17,479 nucleotides of DNA from Nephromyces sp. MM_2019. Its lineage: Eukaryota > Apicomplexa > Aconoidasida > Nephromycida. The DNA lies in NCBI GenBank assembly GCA_015657535.1, contig JADHZB010000091.1:1-17479 (forward strand), given 5' to 3'. The notes below the pieces were generated by a model. That model searched no databases. It was not told where the DNA came from and was given only the letters and a program-made list of their open reading frames with translations. The position numbers and the translations under genes were made by a program. Below are positions 1 through 10,000 of this stretch, piece by piece (position 1 is the stretch's first letter; the number at the start of each line of letters is the position of its first letter).

Positions 1-264
1 TCTCCTTCCTTTCCTTCTTCCTCTCCTTCCTCTGCTTCTTCTCCTTCTTCTTCTTGTTACTCTCCTTTCAACACACGTTTTCTGTCTGATTCAGTGAAGG
101 AAAGCGATAAGTCAGCAATTCAGAGGGGAAGGGGCTATTATGGCCCAGGAGGGTTTGCTCGTTTAGCTCATTACCAGCACAATTCCGGTGGTATGAAGAT
201 GGCTTCGAGCTCAGCTTCTCGTGGGGCTTACGGTGGTGATAGTCACCTCCTTGCAAACATTTGA
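1..264 (+). CDS. 3' end of a Ser/Pro-rich protein with Arg/Gly/Tyr-rich C-terminus (5' partial)
   Basis: Frame 1 is open from the first base to the TGA at 262-264 and gives 87 residues. It starts inside the gene, so no start codon is visible. Residues 1-18 are a run of Ser and Pro (coded by the TCT/CCT-rich tract at 1-55). A mixed-composition stretch follows (YSPFNTRFLSDSVKESDKSA), then an RGRGYYGPGGF segment, and the protein ends SHLLANI. The GRG/GYYGPGGF composition resembles the disordered tails of RNA-binding proteins, but no folded domain is present, so the function is not assigned. The complementary open frame at 68-394 has worse composition and I treat it as the antisense shadow. The next gene is convergent. 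Confidence rests on composition and an uninterrupted frame only. Confidence 0.6.
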   Translation, partial: SPSFPSSSPSSASSPSSSCYSPFNTRFLSDSVKESDKSAIQRGRGYYGPGGFARLAHYQHNSGGMKMASSSASRGAYGGDSHLLANI

Positions 265-1322
265 TCGCATATCCGCATGTTTCTGTTTTAGAGAGAATCT
301 TCAGTGTGTATAATGAAGAAGAAGCGGGTGTATTATAGAGGCTTTTGGAGGGGGAAGTGGAGGAATGGAAGATGAGCTGAAACTGGAGATTCATTTTGTG
401 TGTGTAGATGATAAACCGAAGAGAACGCAGCTTTTCTCTATGTGCGTAGATGATAAACTAGGAAAAAGGGTAGAGCTAGAGCAGGAGGGAAGACGATCAT
501 ATGTGGCATACCCTTAGAGCTAACCTTGCTAGATAACTTTAAGCGGGCACACACAGACGCTGTCGAGCACATTCTTTTTACCTTCTAGTTTCCAGCATTC
601 TACCTACAATATAGGTATTGTTTGGGCCTATAGCCGCTTAAAGAGAATGATGAATGATTCTACATAGGATACCAATCTGGGAAGATGCTTTTATAGACTC
701 TTCTCTAGTGGATTGTGATCAGAAAGAGTGAATAATACATACAAACTTCTGTTGCCTGTTTATACGTGTTCGACACACACACTCCGGTCTCAACGTCTGG
801 ATGCTACCATTTGTGTAAACGGAAGTGCAAATCATCCGCATACTAATCATCTCCGGACTTCTCCATAAGAACACGCACTTTCAGCTTGCAACTTTGATCT
901 TCAAGCGAGTTGTGTGTGTTGTTTGAAGATGCAGCGGCAGGAGGAACTTTCATAGTAGGGCCTCCTCTTCAAGTGGATTTAAAGAGAGTGTCTTGGTAGC
1001 TGCTATAGGACCATCTCTGCTTCTCGTTTTGGGCGAGAAGAGTCCTTTTCAGGAAGGCAAGGCTACGCAGCGTTTATAGAGGGTTTATTAGGCCCAAATG
1101 TTAGCTATCAGCACTTGTTTGTGTGTGTTGTAATGTTGAAGAGAAGCTTTTAACGGTGTTACCATTATGGGAACATCTTGTGCAGTTTTTGTTAAGCTTC
1201 TTGCTTGAATGTCTCGTAGCAACTAGACGAGCTGGTGTGCAAAGGGAGGCTCTATATGGAGTGATACACACACGTAGAGGATTACTTAGGTAGTGATTTG
1301 GAGTATGATGGACGCAAAGAAT
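265..1322. other. Convergent intergenic region; several short protein-like frames, none resolved
   Basis: This lies between a + strand stop (264) and a - strand stop (1323). It holds short TGTG runs and the imperfect repeat TGTGTAGATGATAAAC/TGCGTAGATGATAAAC around 400-460. At 905-1080 three overlapping frames look protein-like: + strand GGTFIVGPPLQVDLKRVSW, + strand SGFKESVLVAAIGPSLLLV and - strand GPIAATKTLSLNPLEEEALL. A short + strand frame near 802-868 reads DATICVNGSANHPHTNHLRT. I could not choose between them or join any of them by splice sites and phase, so no gene is called. Confidence 0.4.
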
Positions 1323-2947
1323 CTAATCATCCAACGCTCTAACTGCACACACATCGCTTCTCGCTGTGGGCTCTCTGTAAGCATTTAGCAACACCTGGCA
1401 GCGCCACTAACCCACACATGCTGGTATGTAGGCTTTGCATTCCAGTGTAACTACACGCGTCAGCACATATTTCGAAGAGCTCTAAGCTGACCTCTATCGT
1501 ATATATAATCCTTGAAATGAAGCAGCACACTGAAGCTGCTCTCTGTTTATGAGTGAGCAGCACACACACTCCACTCGCTGTTTTCTTTAAAGTGGGAAGG
1601 ATTCGATGGAATCCTTTGCAGCACAACACACATTCCAATCGCTTGTCTCTCCAGCAAACTACCTAAAACATCCTCTACAGCGCAAACGCACTCCAACCTA
1701 GAAGCTACTGCTGCCCATCACCAATACTAATTTGCCTCTGCATTTAATGTCTACAAAGCAGGCAGCCTTCACTTCAGTTTAGATCCGAGAATCCCTTTCG
1801 TTGATGATTTGAAGAGCGAAATCATCCGTACACACACATGCAGACCCACCAATACACGCATGCTCACCCACACAACCACACACACCCACGCACACGTGCG
1901 CAACCACACGCATACACCCCAACCAATACACACAATACCACCCACACACACACAAATCTCACAAATGATTCATACTCATGTAAATTAAGTCCTGTTTCTA
2001 TAAAGGAAACACAATGCTTCATAAGTCCTTATGAATTAAGAATGGCATCACAAAAAAATACCTGGGGATACCCGCGATGTCAATAACTTCCCAGTAATCT
2101 TAGCAGCTACTCTCAATAATAGCGCTTGCATTAGAAAAAAGAGAAATTACGAAGCAAACATTCGCACACAGCAAACCTAACTGCATGGAGCACAACAGGT
2201 AAAGATCAAAGTAGAAAATTGGAGCTCATATACTCGACATATACCCACACTCGTTGAAGACCGCAAAAAAAACTGATTTTCCCCACTTGATGGCTTTACA
2301 CACACACACACTGTGTGTGTGCGAGAGAGAGTGAGAGTGAGAGAATACGCCAAAAACGACACGTTCAGACATACATTCACATGCACACTCAGACATAACA
2401 AAGATTTATACCCAAATCTCAACCTAGAGAGTAATGCACACACCACTATAAATACGAGTGGTTAATCGCGTTTAGATCATCTGAAGAAACAGTGAGAAGC
2501 AACACCAGCAAGGCAATGAAACTAGGCGAGGCTAAAAACTGCAAAATTAAAACAAATCAGAGTATTAAAGGGGCAAACTACAAATACATAAAGCGATTAA
2601 GCAAAGGTAATATTACACCAAGTGGGGGTATACGTACAGTGAAGGGTAGGGGTAGAATTGTTGTAGAGTCTACGTATCAGCGAGATAAACGAGGTAGCGA
2701 GTTGGAAAGCAAGTAACCTTCAGCGTTCATTCCAGGAGTAAACGATAATAGCCTCCAGTGAGATTCCAGATATCACCAATGATATAAATGAAGTATATAC
2801 ATATCAAGAATGATAAGCTGAGAAAGAGAGTAAGGCAGACCTCCTAAAACATCATAATGTGGGTCACCTTCCGCAGCTGTATGTACACTACGCATACCAA
2901 CAAAAAATAGCAACTCTCCATATACATAGGCAAACCTAAATGTTCGT
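1323..2947 (-). CDS. Helical orphan protein, 3' portion rebuilt from 11 small exons
   Basis: Exons in transcript order: 2947-2898, 2817-2777, 2752-2718, 2669-2638, 2538-2456, 2423-2389, 2272-2234, 2180-2151, 2124-2062, 1493-1395, 1342-1323. Each junction is GT..AG and every phase agrees, giving about 175 codons to the TAG at 1323. Intron sizes are 80, 24, 48, 99, 32, 116, 53, 26, 568 and 52 nt. The peptide is leucine-rich and helical, with a hydrophobic segment (FLASPSFIALLVLLLTVSS), then FGYKSLLCL, NECGYMS, RFAVCECLL, LLLRVAAKITGKLLTSRVSP, VSLELFEICADACSYTGM and the end VRALDD. Composition suggests a HEAT/ARM-like helical protein or one with a membrane segment, but I do not recognise the family. 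The + strand open frame at 2492-2716 overlaps these exons and is treated as a shadow. The last short exon (1342-1323) is the least certain. Reading on past 1395 without splicing gives a longer alternative tail. Confidence 0.45.
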
Positions 2948-3483
2948 CTATAAGTAATAGCAGGAGTAAATTGCGCATAGTTTGTATGCGCGGGAGTGTG
3001 TGTGGGAGTATGCGCGTGTCGGTGTGCATTGGCGTGTATATGTGTATCATAGCAAGCACTAAATAAACGGTATCAGCTAAGCTTGAGAAACAGCGAGAAA
3101 ATTGTGAAATAAAGATACAAAAGATACAAAAAATACCCTAATCATACCAACAAACAAATCTTCATTACAACAAAAGGCAGCCTGTATGATGGAAGAGCTA
3201 CACATTAATTACTGCCGTGTGCGCTGGCGTGTGTGTGTATGTTATAAGCAGTTCTTAACCCCTGCTATACATCTACCTTTTAAAACTATGGTGATTTATA
3301 GAGTATATGCGTTTTGTACTGAACCCGATGGTGGTATTTTGTATGTTTGCTACACGCCTAGGGTGTGTGAGATGCACATAGATCCAAATACATGCAGACC
3401 TATCCACACGCACACACACGCCCACACACACAAAAAAGCCAGAACTCTTTGCAAAAACACACATAACATACACCAACATATAC
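2948..3483. other. Unresolved stretch inside the helical gene; TG/CA-rich
   Basis: The segment is dominated by CA/TG-rich DNA, for example the CACACGCACACACACG run near 3405-3433 and the TG-rich run near 2994-3045. It looks like the long intron of the - strand gene, UG-rich in the transcript. Short open frames on both strands here translate the dinucleotide repeats and are not called. A missing exon is expected from the phase mismatch, but I could not place it. Confidence 0.35.
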
Positions 3484-3602
3484 TTTTCCTATATATCTCT
3501 TCTGCATAGTGTGGCAAAGCTCATATGTATATTTGATAGATTAGCATGTTGTGAACCAAAATCTGGAACCTGCGAAATAGCCTTGTAAAAAGGCAGACTC
3601 AT
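3484..3602 (-). CDS. Possible 5' exons of the helical orphan gene
   Basis: An ATG at 3602 opens MSLPFYKAISQ, ending at a CAG|GTTCC donor (3570/3569). A 50-nt intron leads to an exon at 3519-3484 encoding LCHTMQKRYIGK, which ends at a GTATAT donor followed by TG-rich sequence, as at other long introns here. Phases agree (0 to 0). The link to the next downstream exon (2947-2898) is not resolved: that exon needs phase 1, so at least one exon between 2948 and 3483 is missing, or these exons belong elsewhere. An alternative is one unspliced exon from the same ATG running 37 codons to a TAG. The start choice rests only on being the first good ATG. Confidence 0.28.
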
Positions 3603-3918
3603 TGCCTCCTTATCATAGCAAAACAAGGACTTACCTCAGTGTAGCATTTAACAAATATCAAGCAAACAAACTATTTATACCTTCAACAATAAACTATCAT
3701 ACTAGTAGGATACATCAATTTTAAATGCGGTGTACATACATCATTACAAAACGCAAAAAAAGCAACTTATAAAGGCAAAAAGCAGATTCATTTTGATATA
3801 TTTTTTTGGGACACACGCATATATATCAATAAGGTAGGAGAAAGGCTATAGTAACTCTGGTTGCTTTCATGACTTGTGTGTGTATTCACCATCGCAATGA
3901 GGTTTATTCATTGAAGAT
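3603..3918. other. Intergenic spacer between two same-strand genes
   Basis: About 316 bases separate the adhesin stop (3919) from the candidate ATG of the next - strand gene (3602). It is AT-rich with a T7 run near 3801 and no convincing open frame. On the - strand an AATAAA hexamer lies about 11 bases after the adhesin stop codon (3903-3908), close for a polyadenylation signal but the only one noticed. The spacer should hold the 3' end of the adhesin transcript and the promoter of the helical gene. Confidence 0.35.
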
Positions 3919-4029
3919 TTATTTCCCTATCCTATAGAGCTTCAGTTTCGTAGAATATTTCCCTCTGCACATGCTAAACCATATCGCTACGCCGACAACG
4001 ACAACCGCCAGAATTATCACTATTATTGC
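3919..4029 (-). CDS. Adhesin exon 15: transmembrane helix and cytoplasmic tail
   Basis: After a CTACCAACTTTTTACAG acceptor the exon reads [18 protein letters not shown], a clear membrane-spanning helix, then [18 protein letters not shown] and a TAA at 3921-3919. The tail is short and basic, as expected for the cytosolic side of a type I protein. It lacks the penultimate tryptophan and acidic stretch of TRAP-type motility adhesins, so a direct link to the gliding motor is not indicated. A juxtamembrane cysteine (MCRGK) could be palmitoylated; that is inference. Confidence 0.7.
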   Translation of the reverse strand, partial: AIIVIILAVVVVGVAIWFSMCRGKYSTKLKLYRIGK

Positions 4030-7000
4030 CTGTAAAAAGTTGGTAGAACAAGGGGTTTGTGTGTCTGTGTGTGCGTGTGTCTGTGTGTGCGTGTGTCTGT
4101 GTGTGCGTGTGTCTGTGTGTGCGTGTGTCTGTGTCCATGTTTGTGTGTGTGCGAGTTTTTCTGTGTGCATGTGTCCTCTTTCTTCTTATCATGATTCTTC
4201 CGATTCTTTATCTTCATATACTTCGTCTACTTCCGCAATAAATCCTCCCAATCACTCTAATCATCACAGTAATAACCAGTGCTATTACTATCTTGTAAAC
4301 AGAAACTTCTTGGGCAAGAGCTTCCATTCAGGCAGCTCGTCATAATCCTCCAGCAGTGCACACACACACATATACCAGAAGCTCGACTCTCGAGGTAACA
4401 CACATGCACAGCACGCCACATTCATAGTGGCAAGCTACTGCAAACGAGAAAATCTCCGTATAAAAACTAAGTTCAACTACAACAAAGAACACAAAAGGCT
4501 TACCCATAAGGGGAACCCTCCACCAGAGGAATTGAAGTCGCTATAAAAAGCTGAAGAAGCAAAAAAAACGAATAATTTGGGTGCTAATCCGCATAAACTA
4601 GGTGAAAAACATCCATCAGCTAACTCCAAAAGAAGCAAGCAAAAGCACCCTCAAACAAAGCACCTCGAACACACCTAAAACTACTAACTACCTACAACTC
4701 GTCAACTACTCAAATTAAACCCACAATCCTTCTCCAACACACCAATTTCTATCAAACTGTCGCAGTCAACCAGCCTCCACGACACCCCCTCTTGCACATA
4801 TTCTCTTACTGGTTTCAGCCTTGACCTCACAAGGCCCATGATTGCAGGGAAAAGACGTAATCTTCCTCTCACAGGAGGGATTCAATTTACTATCCAAAAA
4901 GCCAGGAATTCCAGCCATTCCAGTATGAGTCACTATCAGTTCCCCAGATCCTTGCCAACCACACGAACTTGCAGAACACTGACCCACAGATACCACTGGT
5001 CCGTAGGTGCAAGCTCGATGAAAACTTGGTCTCATAGTCACGCTGTTAGTCTGCAAAAAAACAAGGATTTTGGGTGTGCGAGTTAACACACTGAGCGCCG
5101 TAAGCTGTTTGGATGAAGCAGGCAAGCAACAGAATGAGAAAAGACGCAAAGTAGATGTGAGAATAAACACACAAGAAGGCCGGCCCAGAATGTAGAGCAG
5201 CCTCAACCTCGACGCGGAGATTAGGTAATTTCAGTGTGTATAGCGAAGATGAGAAGATTTAACCCTCTCAGGGGGTGTGTGTAGTGAAGATCCACCCTTT
5301 TGACCCGCTGAGCATGGGAAGATTAAGCATTTATCTCTTTCTTCAGTGAAGATTACCCTTCATCACCCTAAAGTAGTGAAGATGTTAGAGAGCTACACAC
5401 AGAGATAATACGCTACAAGAAAAGCATTGCACACACTCACCATTGAGTAATTTGGATCGTTGAATCCTTCTCCTCTTCCCATTGATATGAATTTGGTGCA
5501 CAGCTCAGTCGTGCATTCATCCTTCAACCAGGCGTCAAAGTTATCAACAGCAAAAAAGGCAATATCTGCTGTCTCATCTTCTTTATCATCCTATACAAAC
5601 AAAGACATCCCAAATAGAGTAAAGCAGCTGCTGCGAAATGTATGAAAATGAAGGGAAAATGAAGGGAAAATGAAGCCTTCAAGTGGCTGCAAAAAAGATG
5701 AAACATTGAGGAAGCAGATATGCCATGCAAGGACGAAAAACAGGGGAACAGCGATGAGAAGCAGAAATTCTGAGAATTTTAAAGATTCTGTAGGTTTCTT
5801 CAGATGTGGAAGGTGAGATATGATTGGAAGAGCGTGGAAAGCTTCAATGGGGAGATTGAAAGAGGAGAAGCCTCTTTGAATAGCTCATTTGAGTAGCTTT
5901 TAACACTAGCTACTTTCCTCCCAACCACCTAACCCCCGCCACCTCCCTTTAGGGCACAAACACTTTGATAAACACACCGCATTCTTCATAAGCAGAATAC
6001 ATAAAAAAAACATTCAAAATTCCACCAAAATCAAAGACGTTAGCACAGTAAAATACATCATTCTCAGAGGTGTAAGTACACACACAAACAATGAAAGGCA
6101 TTTACTCACCGGAAAAGGAATGATGATGTAATTAAGGTAGTGCTTAGTACTGCTGATATGGTCACTTACAGAATAACTTATGGCTTTGAATCTATCGGCT
6201 GAAACTGAAAAGCAGAGAAAGAGGATTAACAGGCAAATCATGAGGATAAGGAGCATAAACACACGCATACACACATATGTACTTGCAATGATCTCGGGCA
6301 TCTCCAACAGCGAGAAGATATATTCTCTCAAGAACATCTCAGAAAAATTAAGACACCCAAAAACAGTCATAGATCAGCATCCCAAAAAATGAGAAGACAT
6401 ACACACGGCTTCATAAAACATCACCACAGCATCATCAAATAAGAACAATAAAACACACACAAACACACACAACTACCAGAAAAACCTCACTATCTGTAAA
6501 TCTCCCAAAAAAACAATACAAACACAGCTTCTTCAGAGAAAACACAAAAAAATAGTACAAAATCTACATTTTTCAACGAAAGTTATCAGCTCAAAGATAT
6601 TTCCGTACTCCTTCAAACTAACTGCTCAATCAGCAGCTTTTCAAAATATAAAAACTCATGAAAGGCCGGCAAAAAACGCCAACACCTACCGCCAGCACGC
6701 TCTGCTAACAGATCAAAATATACTTTAGTATACTCTTGCTCATGCACTGGATCCGTTAGTGCAGTAGTAGCTCCGTGGCTAAAGAGCCTTGCACTCACTA
6801 TTCGTGCTTTCCTAAAGAAGAAAAAATGAGACTTTTTCAGATGTTGGCAAGAGAATTGGGGAGAACAGCAACTCAAAAAATTGCATATAACACACACACA
6901 CAGATATACATAGATACACAGACACACAGAGAGAGAAAAAGACTAAAACAAACGAACAAACAAAAACACACACACACCACATACAAACAGAGGGAGAAAG

Positions 7001-10000
7001 AGACTAAAACAAACGAACAAACACAGACTCACACACCACACAGAGGGGCTGACGAGAGGTGGAAAGATGTAGACACGCACGTACAACTAGACACATAAAA
7101 AGATTCGTACACACACACCAACACACAAAGACACACACATATATATATCAAAATACCAACTAATCGATCACTAAAAGAACACCGCATTCTCCCTGAGAAT
7201 ACACACGAATCATTCACCTATATGACTCAGCTGAATGTAAGGATCCCTCAAAGAAAGCCATCCAATGCAAACTAGGAGTAGCTTTGCTTCGCAGCTGCTC
7301 AGCATTAAAGTCTTCGCCTTCTATCCCTCCAACAGGATTTCCTACGCAGTACTGTAGTGTTAGCAGGCAAATACAGGGGCTTAGAGCAAGGCACACAGAC
7401 ATATAGATTGATCAGCCTATTCATTGCTGTACGTACCCTAATGGCTGACAAAGGTTGATTATCAGATGTACTGAGGAAGCTGAGATAACGCTAACAATGT
7501 GTATCAGTAGATGAGACTGCTCTCAGGGTTAAATAAGAACATAGAAAATATGAAGGAAAGACACATGCAAAAGCACTCAAAGCAAGCATAGAAGATAGCC
7601 GCCTACATATCACACACCAATAAAACTACATCACCAGCAACACATCGATAGTCACGCACACACAATTAACATTCCACATCCGAAGTCGTACTCACAGTTA
7701 CGCACTCTAACTGTAAGCCGCAGTTCAGCAATTATTCGCACACTCCCATCACAGGTTTCGTACCAAACCACACACCCCTCAAAAATAACCCACACAACCC
7801 ATAAATGACCCATACACCTCACCATGTCACCCACACACCCCCGTTATATTACCCACACACCTGCCACACACTAAAAACATACCCACCTCATATCCATCAC
7901 TCACACACACATCCACCCCAGCACACCACCACACATCCCCCACATAACCCCCACATACCCCCCACGCACGCTATACACATCCCCAACACATCCCCCGCAC
8001 ACTCCCCTACACCGCTCGCATACCCCCCACACACGCGAATCACTGTGCCTACACACTCAACACACAGTCCCCCCACTCACCTGCAACATACCCCCACACC
8101 CATATACACCCTCCAGACACGAGTGAACTTCAATTCTCACACTACAATATTGACTCTAACACGCTCCTTATAGCCCAACCAACTATACGGGTTACAAGAG
8201 ATGCTCAAAACAAGCAAATCATTCTAGAAAAATTTCACATCCAGACATCACACACACGAAAACACGCACACACATACCTCAAACCCAACTTCGGAGACGC
8301 TGTGAACCCAGCCAGATATTGGTGTATTCTCCTCAGATAATTCGCGAGATTCGTCAAAACCAACAGATGCAATGATGTACGGCGGAGCGGAGAACTTGGT
8401 GTCGAAAGGAACGGATTGGCACACATATCCATATGGCTGTGAGAAACACACACACACATATAAAACAGAAGGAAATGTATATAAAACCCAGCGTACATAC
8501 ACCTCAAGGAGGGGCTGGATTCTAATAAAGAGGAAAACAGCTAGAGTTTACCTCAATCAATATAAAAATCATCAGTTGGAATCTTGAAATCACTGAGATA
8601 GAGATTGGGGAACACACAAAGCCACACACGCATGGATACGCACGGAGATAGACACACACATATGTAGAGGCACATGTGCAAACAGATAAAGACGCAGATT
8701 GAAACGTACATGTCAAGGTAGATACACACACATAAGATGACAGACGGTAGCACACCTAGACCTATCCAGATGTACGCATGTATAGACTCACATACGTATC
8801 AGTCCAGATATGCACATGTAAACACACACAACACACAGCATATCCACACACGCACACATTCACACACAAAGTTTCAGAAAATAAAGATTATATCCCAATC
8901 GTTTGACACTAGACAACCCACAAATGCTGCAAATCACCCACTATTTCGCAGCATTCATATCTTTACATCCAATACAAAAACAACCTTATGACTCCATCTA
9001 AAAGGCGTAACTCCGGAATTGAACCCAGAACTCTGACTAGCGGAGGTTAACTCTGCAGGCCATTTAGTAGAGCTATACACCAAGACCGAGGCTAAGACGG
9101 ACATAGGGAAAGTCGAATCGGAAAAGACCACAGATACACAAATCTGTAGATAAAAGAGTAGATCTCACACAAAGATTAGTATAAGGAGCAATTGGTAGAA
9201 TAGAAGGCTACACCACACACATCTGCACACATCTACACAACATACATGGACATACCCCAAATATAAGGTCACACAAAGTACTACCTACAGGAGATACACA
9301 AAAACTTCAAATCACACACAGACAACCAGAACAAAGCAGTATACAAAAAGCACAAAACAGCAAACACAGACAGACATACACATAGACATGCGCACATGGA
9401 CACACACCCAGACACACTCAAAACATAATATAAATCACAAAAAGTAAAGCACATCACCTGGCAGCTAGAGCTCGACAAATTTTCTATCCAGCTGGTAAGC
9501 ACAGCAGGAGCAGTTTCTCCACTAGCTTCTGCAACGGTAGAGAATGCTATGGGATTCTCAAAAGCTTGTCCAAAATCCGCAGCAACACACGTTGGCTGAT
9601 TATCCGTAATGTTTACTGAGTATGACTTTAACGCAGAATTTTCTAAGAAATCGTTCTCAATAGAGAGCCTACAAAACAAGCAGATAAAAGTAGAAATTTT
9701 GATGATTTTAGTGCTACGAAAGTCATCTAAATTGAGCGATTTTCAACAAATGGATGAAGATCAAGCAGAAATGAGGGAATGTGAGAATTCAAGGAAGCAG
9801 TATCGACTTGAGAGAAGAGAGGCTTACGAAAAACCATATGTACACACGGATTCATACTCTAGACGAGAGAATTTCGTGCTTTAAATCTCATACACACAAT
9901 ATTCTAAGCAGAATATCCCAACCAGAATCTCTTAAGCAGGATATCATACATATAAACAATCTCCCATACACAATTACCCACACACAATACCCCACACAAT

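Noticed and set aside
68..394. 108-codon - strand frame at the left end
   Set aside because: Antisense of the + strand frame 1-264, which has the better composition and RGG/GYG motif.
1838..2086. 82-codon + strand His/Thr frame
   Set aside because: CA-repeat translation inside the long intron between exons 2124-2062 and 1493-1395 of the - strand gene.
2492..2716. 74-codon basic + strand frame
   Set aside because: It overlaps the in-phase - strand exons 2538-2456, 2669-2638 and 2752-2718; its Lys/Arg composition is what antisense of Leu/Phe/Pro codons gives.
7805..8173. 122-codon + strand frame of Thr/His/Pro
   Set aside because: It is a translation of a CACACCC-rich intron tract, with no domain and no start context.
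8553..8596. Pseudo-exon reading [13 protein letters not shown] in an adhesin intron
   Set aside because: It has a decent acceptor and a GTAAAC donor, but the needed phase-0 frame has a TGA at its first codon, and its length does not preserve the frame between exons 4 and 5.
9001..9095. Functional tRNA gene
   Set aside because: The acceptor, D-loop and anticodon stems do not form; only the B-box and a weak A-box are present.
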